A DNA stretch of 64,000 nucleotides, taken from Symbiodinium natans. Its lineage: Eukaryota > Sar > Dinophyceae > Suessiales > Symbiodiniaceae. The notes beneath the pieces were generated by a model. The model was not told where the DNA came from. It searched no databases and saw only the letters and a program-made list of their open reading frames with translations. Location: contig CAJNDS010000001.1 of assembly GCA_905221605.1 (NCBI GenBank), positions 366,025 to 430,024 of the forward strand, in the 5' to 3' direction. Shown piece by piece: positions 54,060 to 64,000 of the stretch (its first letter is position 1; each line of letters begins with the position of its first letter). Position numbers and translations under genes: made by a program.

Positions 54060-57000
54060 TCTTTCGGCTCAGGGGGGCAAGAAGGGCAATCCTGCGAATG
54101 CGTTGCGTTACCCACGCGAAGTTGTAGCACACCCCACCCAAGCCCCTGCATGCAACCTTGTGTAGGGCTTACGGGTTTAGGTCAAGTTAGGGTGTGAAGG
54201 GGTTGAAGAGAGTAAAGCTCGGGGCGAATCGAGAGTTAGCTGCCTTATCTTAACAAAGGAGAAATGTGCCTGAGCTAGTTCGCTTTTCGTTTGAAGGTCT
54301 TTCGGAAATGGAGACCGAAGAACAAGGATGCTCCAGGTGTAAAAAGCCTGATCCACTACAGGAATTGGGCTGTAGGGTTCAGGGCCCACCCCGCACCCTT
54401 CCCCTCCTCCCCTCCCTCGCAACCAAACCTGCCGGAGAGCACCTGGACCTTCCACTCGAAAGGCACGCTGAGCAGTGAAGGGTTCTTGAGCACGAAGCGG
54501 TAGACCTCGGCAGGAAACGTAAGGGTCAAGGGTCCCCTAGCAAAACAGGAGCAAATAATTCTGAAACCCTAAGCCCTGACCCCTGAACCCTACTTAGGCT
54601 AGGTTACCAGAACGAGGGAACTCCACTGTGCTTTCTCTAACCCTTATTATAGCAGCAAGTTCACTTCCTTTCCATGTTAGGGCACTCGGGTGTTTTCTTG
54701 GAAGCTAACCCTTAAAGAGAAGGGAGACTAGGGTACTTGTGGGCCTAGCGGATACCTAAACCCTAGCCCTAAAAGCTTCAAAGCTTCCAGCCCTAAACCC
54801 TTTCTAAAACCCTGAGCCCTATACCCTAAACCCCAAAATGGCAACCCGGAACACTCCTAAATCCTCCTCATGGCCTCCCATCAGGCTTCTGAATATGAGT
54901 CTATGAGTGGGCCCCCTGGCTTTACAAGTGCTTCCCCTTTTCGTTAAAGGTGCATCCCGTGGATCATGGCCCAAGAGCAGAGAATTCGGGTTTGGGGTCT
55001 AGGGTTTAGGGTTTAGGGTTCAGTGTTTTGGGGTGCTCGCCTTCGGAACACCCAGGGGCCCCCCCCAGACACCCTCCCCCCCCTCCCAAGTCGTTCGGAA
55101 CCAAAGGAGACCTGGAAGCACACGCGCCTTGGAGCAGAACATGGCAGTCGGGAGGAAGTTGATGTCCTGCTTCCAAGAAAATCTGGCGACCTACCCTCAA
55201 CCGTGACTTCTTAGCCCTCTACTGGGGTAGACATCGCGTGACTACTATAGCCGGGTTTGGGAGTACTGGTGAGAACCGGACTTGCTGCCACCCTAAACCT
55301 ACGAAACGGCCCTAAGCCCTACCCGTGACTACCCAAGAATAGTCAGAAGCTACTCAGCCCTACCCGTGACTACCCAAGAATACGCAGAAGCTACTCAGCG
55401 ACTCTGCGCTGCTTCAAACGGTTTGTTCTCGCACGATGCATCGACAACAGGGCTTCTAACCAAGAGTTCGGCTGGTTCGACCAACACGTTTAGCAAACGA
55501 TTATTATTTTGAGGGGCAACGCGGCTGCAGCAAGTGGTGTCAAAAAGGCCACACGGTTCATGGTCCATGTGGTTTCTAGCTGACCCTTGTCCAGCTTGCT
55601 TGACCAGAAAGGTTCTCGGAGACAGAACACTGGTCAGAACGGCTTGGTTCAGGATTGAACACTCACGGAGCAAGGAACCACGGCTTGAATGCTCTTTAGG
55701 GGGGTTGCAGGGCTTTAGAGTTTAGGGTTTAGAACATGGTCTGGGGCCTGGGGCTTGGGGTTTCCTCCTTCGCTGTGGCGAGTGAGGCCAGGTGTTCAAA
55801 GCTCAGGGTTTGGGGTTCCAGGATTAGGGTTTAGGGTTCAGGGTTCAGGGTCTAGGGTTGGGGTGTAGGGGTTTAGGGTTCAGAATTCCGGGTTTGAGGT
55901 TGAGGGTTTAGGGCTTGGGGATTAGGGCTTCGGGAGGGTTCACCGAAACCTTCGGCCCGCGCTCCTCGATGTCGGGCTCGAGCCGCGGCTCGTCAGCCAG
56001 GACGGAGACCTGCAAGTTTAGGGTTTAGGGTTTAGGGTTTAGGGTGATCCCCTACCACCCTGGCTTTAATCTTGGGTTCCCCTATTACCCTCGCTCTGTA
56101 CTACGCCCCCTAGGCTCCCGCCCTTGAAAAACCTTAAGAACCGTTTTTTAGTAGGGGAACCCATGATAAAATGAAATGCAGACCCTGAACCCTATAAACC
56201 TTGCACACTGCACCCTAAACCCCCTAAACCCCAATTAAACTGTAGCCCTAAACCCTGAATCCCAAACCCGGACTGCTTGTCTGATCCAAGTGCCGATACA
56301 GTAGGGGCATGTAGGGGTTTAGGCTTAGGGTCGATGGGTTTTGGGGGGTTTAGGGTTGGGTTACCGAGTGCTGCTGCGAACAGTCAGCTTTCGGAGGATT
56401 CGTCACATGGTCTACGGCCGAAAACCCCAAAGCAGCAAATCTCAACATGGTCCGAACCTCCTCCCTCTTGACCAAAAAGGGAGCCCTAACCAAGAACAAC
56501 CAAACACCATGCTTCCAAGCACGCAAACCCCTAATCAGGAAGTCTTGGACCACTTCATTCCTCACCCTAAGCCCTACCTTAAGAAGGACCTATAAGAAGC
56601 CTATAAGGTGTGATAGCAAAACCTACATTTGGGTTCTCAAGGTCAGCTCTCAACCCCGTACTCAAAACCAACTACCCCAACCTCCCTCCCCTGCGAGAAA
56701 CATACTAGACCCGGGAGTAACCTAGGAATACAAAGGGCGCCCTTTTTGGTCTTAAGGGGATTATAAGGGAACCCCAACCCAAAAACAAAAGGCAATAAGG
56801 GCCTACACCCGGTCCTAGTCCTAGCATAAACGTAGCCTGGAGAGGCATCTCGAAGGCGGAGCCCGCGACCTTCCAAGCAGGAGCTGCTTGTGAAAGGGTT
56901 TAGGGCCCAGAAGGGGTTTAGGGTTTAGGGTTTAGGGCTTTAGGGCTTTAGGGCTTTGGGGCTTTAGGGCTTTAGGGCTCTGGGGGAGGGTTCAGGAGTT

Positions 57001-60000
57001 TTTTGGTCCTGAAAGAGGCGCTACACCCTAAACCTTGCACCCTACCCGTGGTGGGTTTTGGCGGCCCGATGGACAATGAGATGTCTTTGGGTTAAGCAGG
57101 CCAAAATATGGATTGATTAGGCCTCATAGAACTTTATTACAACCTCAAGCCGCGGCAGCCGTGTCAACGTGACACCGCAGATGCCAAAAACACGTTTTAG
57201 GGCTTAGGGCTTAGGGTTTAGGGTTTAGGGTTTAGGGTTTAGGGTTTACGGTGCCGGGTAGTTAAAAGAGCACTGCCTCTTCAAACTTCCGTTCTGCTGG
57301 AGGCTCCTCGTCACCTTCGGCAGGGCAGAGGGCGGGGTCTTCTTGTGAACTGGAGAACTCCGGCTGATGTAGGGTTGAGGGACATAGAGCTCAGCCAGGC
57401 TTTAGACAGATTGATGGCCGAAAGGCCGTAATTATTTGCTGGAGGCTGATGATGTTGCTTGGAGACTGTGTCAGCGTCCGAGCTGCAACCTTCTACCCTT
57501 TCATGCCCCCAAGATTCAAAACCCCCATGCCAGAAACAGCCCCTAAACCCTAAAACCCTGTACTGGTCATGGACCTCTAGTTTGAGGAAGGTCCTAAAGC
57601 TTACACCCTAAACCCTCACTCTGAGGAATATTCTGGGCTCTTGCTTAGGACCTTCAGTTCAGCTAGATCATGGGGTTAGATCCATACACATTTCCTTCTG
57701 ATAGTCAGAAACCGCCAACGTCCAAAACCTCAAAACCTAAGCTCCATAAGCCTAAACCCCCAAAATGCTTTCTGGCTACGGCCCCAAACCCTAAAACCCT
57801 AAAAACCCTAAACCCCCTGTATAAGCCCTAAACCTCCTAAACTTCCTAAAACCTACACTCCTGAGCCCTGTAGTCCTATCACTTCTCCCTCTGCCTTGGC
57901 AACCCGGAACCCATCAAGTCTCAACAGCCTGCGCCCTCGGCATCCTCGGGGAAGGTCACGTTCACAACCTTGCACCTTGGGGGGTTTTAGGATCTTTGGG
58001 GTTGAGGGATTACGGTTTGCTTCCGAATTGACACGTGCAAGGGTCTAAAGCTCGGGCCTCGGGTTTGCTGCTTAGGGCTTAGGGCCGCCTTTGGTATCTT
58101 AAAGTGCATGTACAATACTTAGGCAAGATTCGCACACTACTGGGTGTTACTGGGTGGTACTACGCAGCTGCAGAGGGGCATTGCTACACAGCCCCGCAAA
58201 TTTCTACCATGCATCTAAGGGTGGTTACGTGGTTAACTTAAAATGGTGCCTTACCTTTTACCTAGTGGGTTCCGAAGTATTTAGCCTTGGGTTTTATAGG
58301 GATATTCAAGGGGTGTCGTGCATAAGGGCTTCCCATACGAGGGACATTGTATCTACCCTAAGAATGCGCAATCCGGTGCCATGCCCAAAGAGGCGTCCTT
58401 CTTCGGCAAGACATCATGTTGTATGCTTGGGCTGTGCAAAGCTACTGCGCTTCGCCTACCCTGCAACAATATAGGGGTGTAGGGTCTGGGGACCCTAACA
58501 CCTATGCCCTAAACCCTGCCTAAACCCAGCAACTATGTGGGGGGTTTTAGGGTGTATGGTAAAGTCGAACCCTAAACCCTAAACCCTAAACCCTACAGAA
58601 GAGGACGCTCCTGCCACACCCTACTGTAAACCCTAAACCCTAATGGCCCATCGGCTGGGCGTCAGACGCGATGGTTTCCTTGTCTGCGGAGAGCTGCTTG
58701 TCAGCCCTCAGTATAGGAATTCGGGGTTTAGGGTTTAGGGTTTAGGGTTTCGGGTTTGGGGGGTCAGGGACCTAGGGGATTTAGGGGATTTAGAGTTTAG
58801 GGTTTAGGGTTACCGGATTTAGGGCTTCCGGGTTTGGGGTTTAGTGCTTGGGGTTAGTAGGGCCTCGGTTGGAAGTACAGGTTCAAGGATGCAAGACTGA
58901 CTGCGGACAGGGTGCAAGCCCAAGGAAAATAAACACAGATGGCACGTCTGGGGTCTAGGAGTCTAGGGTTTTAGGGTTTCAGGTCTAGGGTTAGGGTTTG
59001 GGGTTTAGGGGTTCAGGGTTTGGGGTCGAGGGCGCTGCACAGGGAGGCGAAAGCAAACAGTCCCCATAATGGCACAGGCGAAGCCCCATAGACCCTGAAC
59101 CCTGCACCCTAAACTCCAAAACCCTAACTAAACCCTAAACACCTAAGCCCTAGCTAATTCTAAACCCTCAACCCTAAACCCACCCCCCAAACTCCCACAC
59201 CGTCTCGGCCCAGGGCTTGAAAGTCAAAGAGACCACTCCCTGGCTCTTCGGCGCCACGAAGCCACTGGTCGGGGACACCTTCGGAAGATTCCGAGGGGGG
59301 GGCTCCCTCAGAGTAGGGTTTAGGGTTTAGGGTTTAGGGCTTGGGGCTTAGGGTTTAGGGTTTAAGGCTTAGGGCTCCGGGTTTCGGGTTTAGGGCTTAT
59401 TAGGGTTTAGGGTTTAGGGTTGCGGGCTGAGGATTTAGGCAGGGTTTAGTTTTTAAGGTTGGGGCGAAGGTATTTTGGGGGGTTCAGCAGAGGCTTGGGC
59501 TGAAGGGCTCCCGGTAAGGCTTGGGGCTTGGGGTTTAGGTCTCTGGGTTTGAGGGTTGAGGGTTTTATAGAGGTTAAGAATGTGGAGTTAGAGGGTTTAG
59601 GTTTGGGATTTTGCGGTTTAGGGGTAATCCGACAGCACCTTGCGTGCCTAGACGCAAACCGAAACACATGCAACTGCCTTTGCAGGTCTAGGATTGGGTT
59701 TCTGGTTCCCCGAAACCGATCACGAGACGGCACGCAAAGTCGTCGCCCAACAAAGCCCTTGCTAATTGTTAGATCTGAACTAGACCACCTTGCTGAAAGA
59801 ACAGACTATGTTACCTCCACGCGCCAGATCCCCTTACACAAATCGTGAAATTTCAGTCTCAGACGGTATCGGAGCCTGATCACATGAACCAGCCCAGCCT
59901 GGGGCCCCATGGCTAGTTAGGAGTAGGGCAAAACGTGCCCATCCAAGTTGTATAGTAACTGGTTGTAACTATCCTATGTACTTCCTTACGAATTTGCGGT

Positions 60001-61641
60001 TGGTTATAGGGGATTATAGCATACTGCCGTTAAACAACTACATAGGAGCCTTTAGGCAGCCATACTACTTATAGTCCCACTTTGAAGTACCAACGAAGCA
60101 AGCAAGCTGCAGACGGCCTTCAAGTCACCCAAGGCCGCAGGCAGCTGCGCAGGGAACTCAAAGCGGATGTTCTCCCTTACGCCGCAAAGCAGCTTCGGGG
60201 TGTCCGGGCTTGGGGGGGGAGGGGGGGTTGGGGGTTTTTTGGTGTTAGTTAGGCTTAGTGGGGTAAGGAGTTTGGGGGGGGGGGGGGGGGGGTGTTAGGG
60301 TTTGGTTTTGATTTAGGTGTAGGGTGCTGAGCTGCGTGAGGGCTTACAAGGTCTGGGGTAGAGAGTTCACGCTACAGGCAAGATGTGAAGTAGTTTCTTC
60401 AAATAGTATCCGCACAAGGACGTCCCACATACAACCTCGCCAATATTGCGATAGAGCACTAAATTGCTCACCAAACTTGAGTGTGCCCTACTTCATATGG
60501 GCCCTGGAACCCATAACTGTTCTGAAGAGGGAATTCGGTACCCCCTTATACAAGCCCTTAAAGGGTCAAAGAGAAGGTTATGTTGCCTAGTTCCAAAAAT
60601 CCAAAACCTGAGAACTGGCAAGTCATCAGATCTGCACAGGATCAAAAGCCCAAACCCTACCTGGACCCCGAGTTTTCGTCCCGGAGCCTGAACCCTACCT
60701 TCACCCGAACAGAAAGAGCAAGCAATGGGGGGGGGGTCTGGGTACAAAACGCTCCCTAAACCCTAAACCCTAAACCCTAAACCCTAAACCCTAAACCCAA
60801 AAACCCCTACAATCGGGAGGTCGTAAGCCGCGTGCGCCGAGCTGTTGGTCAGCTTCCAGCTCACGGTGACCTCCTCACCCACGGGCACCTTGGCGAACTG
60901 GGCCTCCCTTCTCCCAATTGGGAGCATACAGGGCTTTTGTAGAGCCATCATGGAGTCAAATTTAGGGTTTAGGGTTTAGGCTTAGAGTTTAGGGTTTATA
61001 GGGTTTAGGGTATAGGGCTTTGGGATCTCTGGAACACCGCAGGCAACAAGATGTACAGCTTACGACTGTCACCGGGCACTGCGGGGGGTTGATGCGTAGT
61101 TTTTCACGAGTCAAGAATCTCCAAGAAAAGGGCTCTTCCAAAAAGACTTAAACCTCACGAGGCTCCCAGCCCAGGGCTTAAGGGATCTAGGGGCTGGTGC
61201 TTGAGCGGCTACTAGGGCTTCGGGGGCTTAGGGTTTTTAGGAACGACATGGGACGATCTCCTAGCTCTACAATCTACAAGCAAGTACTTGCATTGGGGGC
61301 GAGGGGGTGTGCGAGGCGGCGGCTCCTTCCTATTACCCCGGTACTTGGAGGACTGAGGGGTGTTAGGGTTGTAGAAGGCTCACAACCTCCCAACGCCCTA
61401 CAGATAATCTGCGCCCTCAACCCCGCGCTGAACCCGAAACCCTAAAACCCTAAAACCCTAAAACCCTGAAACCCTGAAACCCTAAAACCCTCAAACCCTC
61501 AAACCCTAAAACCCTAAAACCCTAAAACCCTGAAACCCTGAAACCCCAAAGCCTGAAAAAAAAAAAAAAAAAAACTCCCTTCCGCGCCTCACCAAGGTCC
61601 AGTTCGTCAGGCGATGGCGGGCAATAGTCTTGCCGTGGCTC
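54060..61641 (-). CDS. Large gene with Hydin-like ASH (beta-sandwich) repeats, partial
   Basis: Exons on the - strand: 61641-61593 (EPRQDYCPPSPDELDL), 60903-60811 (FAKVPVGEEVTVSWKLTN), 60192-60129 (LLCGVRENIRFEFPAQL), 59278-59201 (VSPTSGFVAPKSQGVVSLTF), about 58700-58645, about 57980-57925 (KVVNVTFPEDAEG), about 57365-57265 (EEPPAERKFEEAVLF), about 56880-56840, about 56008-55945 (VSVLADEPRLEPDIEERG), about 55193-55110 (ARFSWKQDINFLPTAMF), about 54530-54437 (AEVYRFVLKNPSLLSVPFEW) and about 54115-54060. The pattern V-P-x-G-x-V-x-P, then V-x-F-x-P, and the V-x-W-x-L-x-N strand recur as in ASH/MSP domains of Hydin, CFAP65, CFAP47 and DLEC1, proteins of the ciliary axoneme. A flagellated alga would need them. 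Exon phases were verified only locally, and more than one gene may be involved. Confidence 0.5.
61436..61575. repeat. CCCTAAAA variant array ending in a 19-A run
   Basis: About fourteen 8-base units (CCCTAAAA, with CCCTGAAA and CCCTCAAA) followed by an A run at 61556-61574, inside an intron of the ASH-repeat gene. Confidence 0.9.
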
Positions 61642-62400
61642 CTTCCGGTTTAGGGTTTCGGGTTTAGGGTTTAGGGTTTAGGGTTGAGGGTTTAAGGTTT
61701 AGGGGTCTCGGAATGTGAGGCTTTCATGTTTGAGGTTGCAAGGGTTCAAGGTGGCAGGGGCATTTAAGGGCTCTTTTCAATGCGCAGGTCCAAAAGCAGT
61801 CCCTACTCCCTCTCTCGGGTTCCCTGGCCACAAAAGTTCTCCCAGAAAACCTTCCTATAGGGGGGTGGACGAAGGTCAAAGAGCCGCTGTGCTCTGCCGC
61901 GGCCCTCACTAAACCCTGGACCTGAAAACCTTCCTATTCCTCTCGAGTTTGCATCCATGTGGCTAAGAAGAGCCGCAAACCCAGCACTAAATCCTTAACC
62001 CTAAACCCTAAACCCTTCAAACCCTAAACCCTTCAAACCCTGTGAACCCTACACCCTAAACCCTCCGTGATCAGCTTTGTTTCAACCCTGGGCCAACGCG
62101 AAACCTTAAATCGGAGCATGTGGGAATTTGAAACTTCCAACTTCCGCACACTGCGGCCCCTGAAGCCTCACACCCCCAAATCCTTTAATCTCAACCCCTT
62201 AGTCTTCTTGCTGGTTCTTCACCAAGGATTTCTCCAGGGGTCGCGTTGGGAGTGTAAAGGATTCTAGTGACTACAGCACGGAGCTTTTCTCGCAGGCGCA
62301 TGGTCCGCCGCGGCAGGTGCTAGCGCAGGCCCTATGGACCTGGTACAAACGCCCTGCGCTGCGCACGGGCTGCTGCGATGATCCCGCAGGACAAAACAGC
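61642..62400. other. Spacer or intron
   Basis: TTTAGGG words at 61650-61705 and CCCTTCAAA/CCCTAAA words at 62000-62065. From 62289 the sequence matches the 3' flank of copy 1 (44858 onward), the left edge of the duplicated segment. Confidence 0.5.
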
Positions 62401-63334
62401 TCACTTCATCGCCTTCATTGCCTGAAACGGGTCCAAGAGGAAGAGTGCTTTTGCTTGCCTCCTAGATTCGGTGTATCATGGTGGTTTGAGAACCATACAA
62501 CCTTGCACCTATGAGCAGTATTACATGAGCAGCTGCAGGAACCAGCCGGGTGGCCTTCATCGCCTTCATCGCCTGGCACCACCAGTCATTGCAGACTCTG
62601 ATGAAAACAGCCATGTCTCGCTACTCAGTCCACTTGAGTCAAAGAACGTGGGTGGCCCTTAAAAACCTCTGAAAAAAACATTCCTGAATATGTCCTCTTA
62701 AACCCAATAAGGGACTATACAAAATGTCCCAAGGCCTAACGAGGTTAATGCAGGCACCATCACTTACCATCCCAGCCTTCATGGCTTTCATTGCCTTCAT
62801 CGCCTTCATTGCTTTCATTGCCTGAAAATGCAGGAAAGAACAAACCGCATGTCATTGCATGCCCTAAACCCTAAACCCTAAACCCTAAACTCTAAACCCT
62901 AAACCCTAAACCCTGAACCCTGGGTTGCAGACGAAGGGAGAGCCGACAGTCAGTCGTGGTGCTGCCAGGCCTTCATCGACTTCATGCTCTTCATGGCAGG
63001 TGCCTCATCGTCGTCCGCCTTCTTCTTCATCGCCTTCATGGACTTCATGGCCTGCCGGTACACTGCCCTAGAGAAGATGCATCGAGTTCGCACGCCATCA
63101 TGTTTCTACTTGCTTGCCATCCCCAAGCTGAAGCTGAAGCTTTGCGATGCGATCGTGCAACTTGCATGGCGCCTTCATGGCTTTCATGGCCTTCATCGAC
63201 TTCATGGCAGCCTTCATGGCCTGAAGCTGAAACCGTCTTCGCTTCCGTAGAATGACTTCCCACTGCATTATAAATTCCCCTGGCGCACAGTGCCGACGTG
63301 CCTTCATCGCCTTCATTGCCTTCATGGGAGCCAT
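62401..63334 (-). CDS. Met-Lys-Ala repeat protein, copy 2
   Basis: Six exons on the - strand: 63334-63302 (MAPMKAMKAMK), 63220-63173 (AMKAAMKSMKAMKAMK), 63051-62971 (contains KKKADDDEAPAMKSM), 62821-62777 (five AMK triplets), 62572-62555 (AMKAMK), 62421-62401 (AMKAMK, stop TGA). All five introns are phase-0 GC-AG. Product 81 residues. Exons 1-3 and 6 encode the same peptide as copy 1; exons 4 and 5 differ in triplet number. The shared DDDE patch and Ser substitutions show selection against a plain repeat, or recent duplication. Function unknown. Confidence 0.75.
62862..62920. repeat. CCCTAAA array in intron 3 of copy 2
   Basis: Eight units, one variant; absent at the same place in copy 1 (45331-45433). 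Confidence 0.92.
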
Positions 63335-63837
63335 GCTGACGTCGACGGGAGCACACACAGGTGGCTATGGCGGCTAAAGGCTGCAAGGAGCTGGAGCCAA
63401 AGCAGACAGACTTGCTGCGATATTGCGGCTCAGAAGCGGCTGCACACTACTATCACTACATCGTAGCTCTTAGGGCCTTACAAAGCCCCACATACCCCAA
63501 ACAGTATGTCACAAGGCCTTTCTGAAAGGAGAGTTGCGGGTGGACAGCTACTGCTTATGCAAGCCTCTTTGATTGTTCACGCAACACAAAGTAGCTACTG
63601 ATGCTGGCGTGATGCAACGAAACCTTGGGGCCAATTGAGCCTAGGATTGGGATCATACATCACTATCTGCTCCCAGGGTCTAGCCCAAAAACCCCTCAAC
63701 AAACCCGACACAGGAGCCCTTCAGGGTCTGGGGTGTCGGGTTTCGGCCCCGAAGGCCCCTTTAGGACTCCGGTTCGTCCCCTAAACATTAGGGTTTAGGG
63801 TTTGGGGTTTCGGGTTTAGGGTTTAGCCACTCACCCA

Positions 63838-63942
63838 GGCCCTGCCCTCCACCACCCCATCTGTCCAGCTTGCCGCGCATGCCGAAGATGCCGCCGGCGC
63901 GGCGGATCTCCGTGAGCTCCCAGCAGACCTGCGCACGCTGAA
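63838..63942 (-). CDS. Candidate exon at the right edge
   Basis: After GCGCAG the - strand reads VCWELTEIRRAGGIFGMRGK and stays open to a GT donor (GTGGTGG). A TTTAGGG array follows (63788-63825). It belongs to a gene running in from beyond the window or to the ASH-repeat gene; copy 2 of the Met-Lys-Ala gene would then lie in its intron. Confidence 0.4.
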
Positions 63943-64000
63943 GGCCCAAAGCGAGGAGCCAGATAAGCCCTGAATTGAAACCTCATAAGCCCTTGAAACC

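Noticed and set aside
62956-63255. + strand open frames over the second Met-Lys-Ala gene
   Set aside because: The same antisense artefact as at copy 1.

Overview
ORGANISM. The window reads as nuclear DNA of a dinoflagellate; I cannot name the species. The evidence is: (i) introns that conserve reading frame only if donors may be GT, GC or GA, with acceptor AG usually followed by G; (ii) plant/alga-type telomere repeats (CCCTAAA/TTTAGGG) inside most introns and spacers; (iii) genes arranged in long one-way arrays; (iv) Met-Lys-Ala repeat genes and NUMOD/HNH proteins, which I associate with dinoflagellate gene sets from memory. LAYOUT. Every gene I can support from 1 to about 24.9 kb is on the + strand, and every gene from about 39.1 to 64 kb is on the - strand. 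The two arrays converge on a 14 kb block (about 25.1-38.5 kb) without supported genes, made of a chain of unrelated tandem repeats: a 0.5-1 kb unit, tetranucleotide/hexanucleotide tracts, a 52-bp satellite, a GA tract, a 114-bp telomere-derived satellite and a 4.6 kb AT-rich palindromic satellite. This looks like a strand-switch boundary. GENES. The best supported are a RECQL4-type DNA helicase (12091-18934, +, 5' end not resolved), a complete 10-exon short-chain dehydrogenase of the retinol-dehydrogenase type (43181-39887, -, 323 residues), two paralogous six-exon genes for small Met-Lys-Ala repeat proteins (45785-44961 and 63334-62401, -), an intron-free protein with two NUMOD4-HNH-NUMOD1-like modules (48863-47652, -), and a partly reconstructed gene with Hydin-like ASH repeats (61641 to about 54060, -). 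Several other chains of in-frame exons are listed without a function. REPEATS. Introns and spacers carry at least nine families of short elements with terminal inverted repeats (about 90-140 bp; called A-I here), plus dozens of telomere-type arrays, several of which lie inside copies of those elements. In several introns the element ends coincide with or lie next to the splice sites, as expected of introners (intron-creating transposable elements). No tRNA, rRNA, CRISPR, operon or bacterial-type signal was seen. All exon joins were made by eye from frame, splice dinucleotides and family consensus; no search or transcript data were available.
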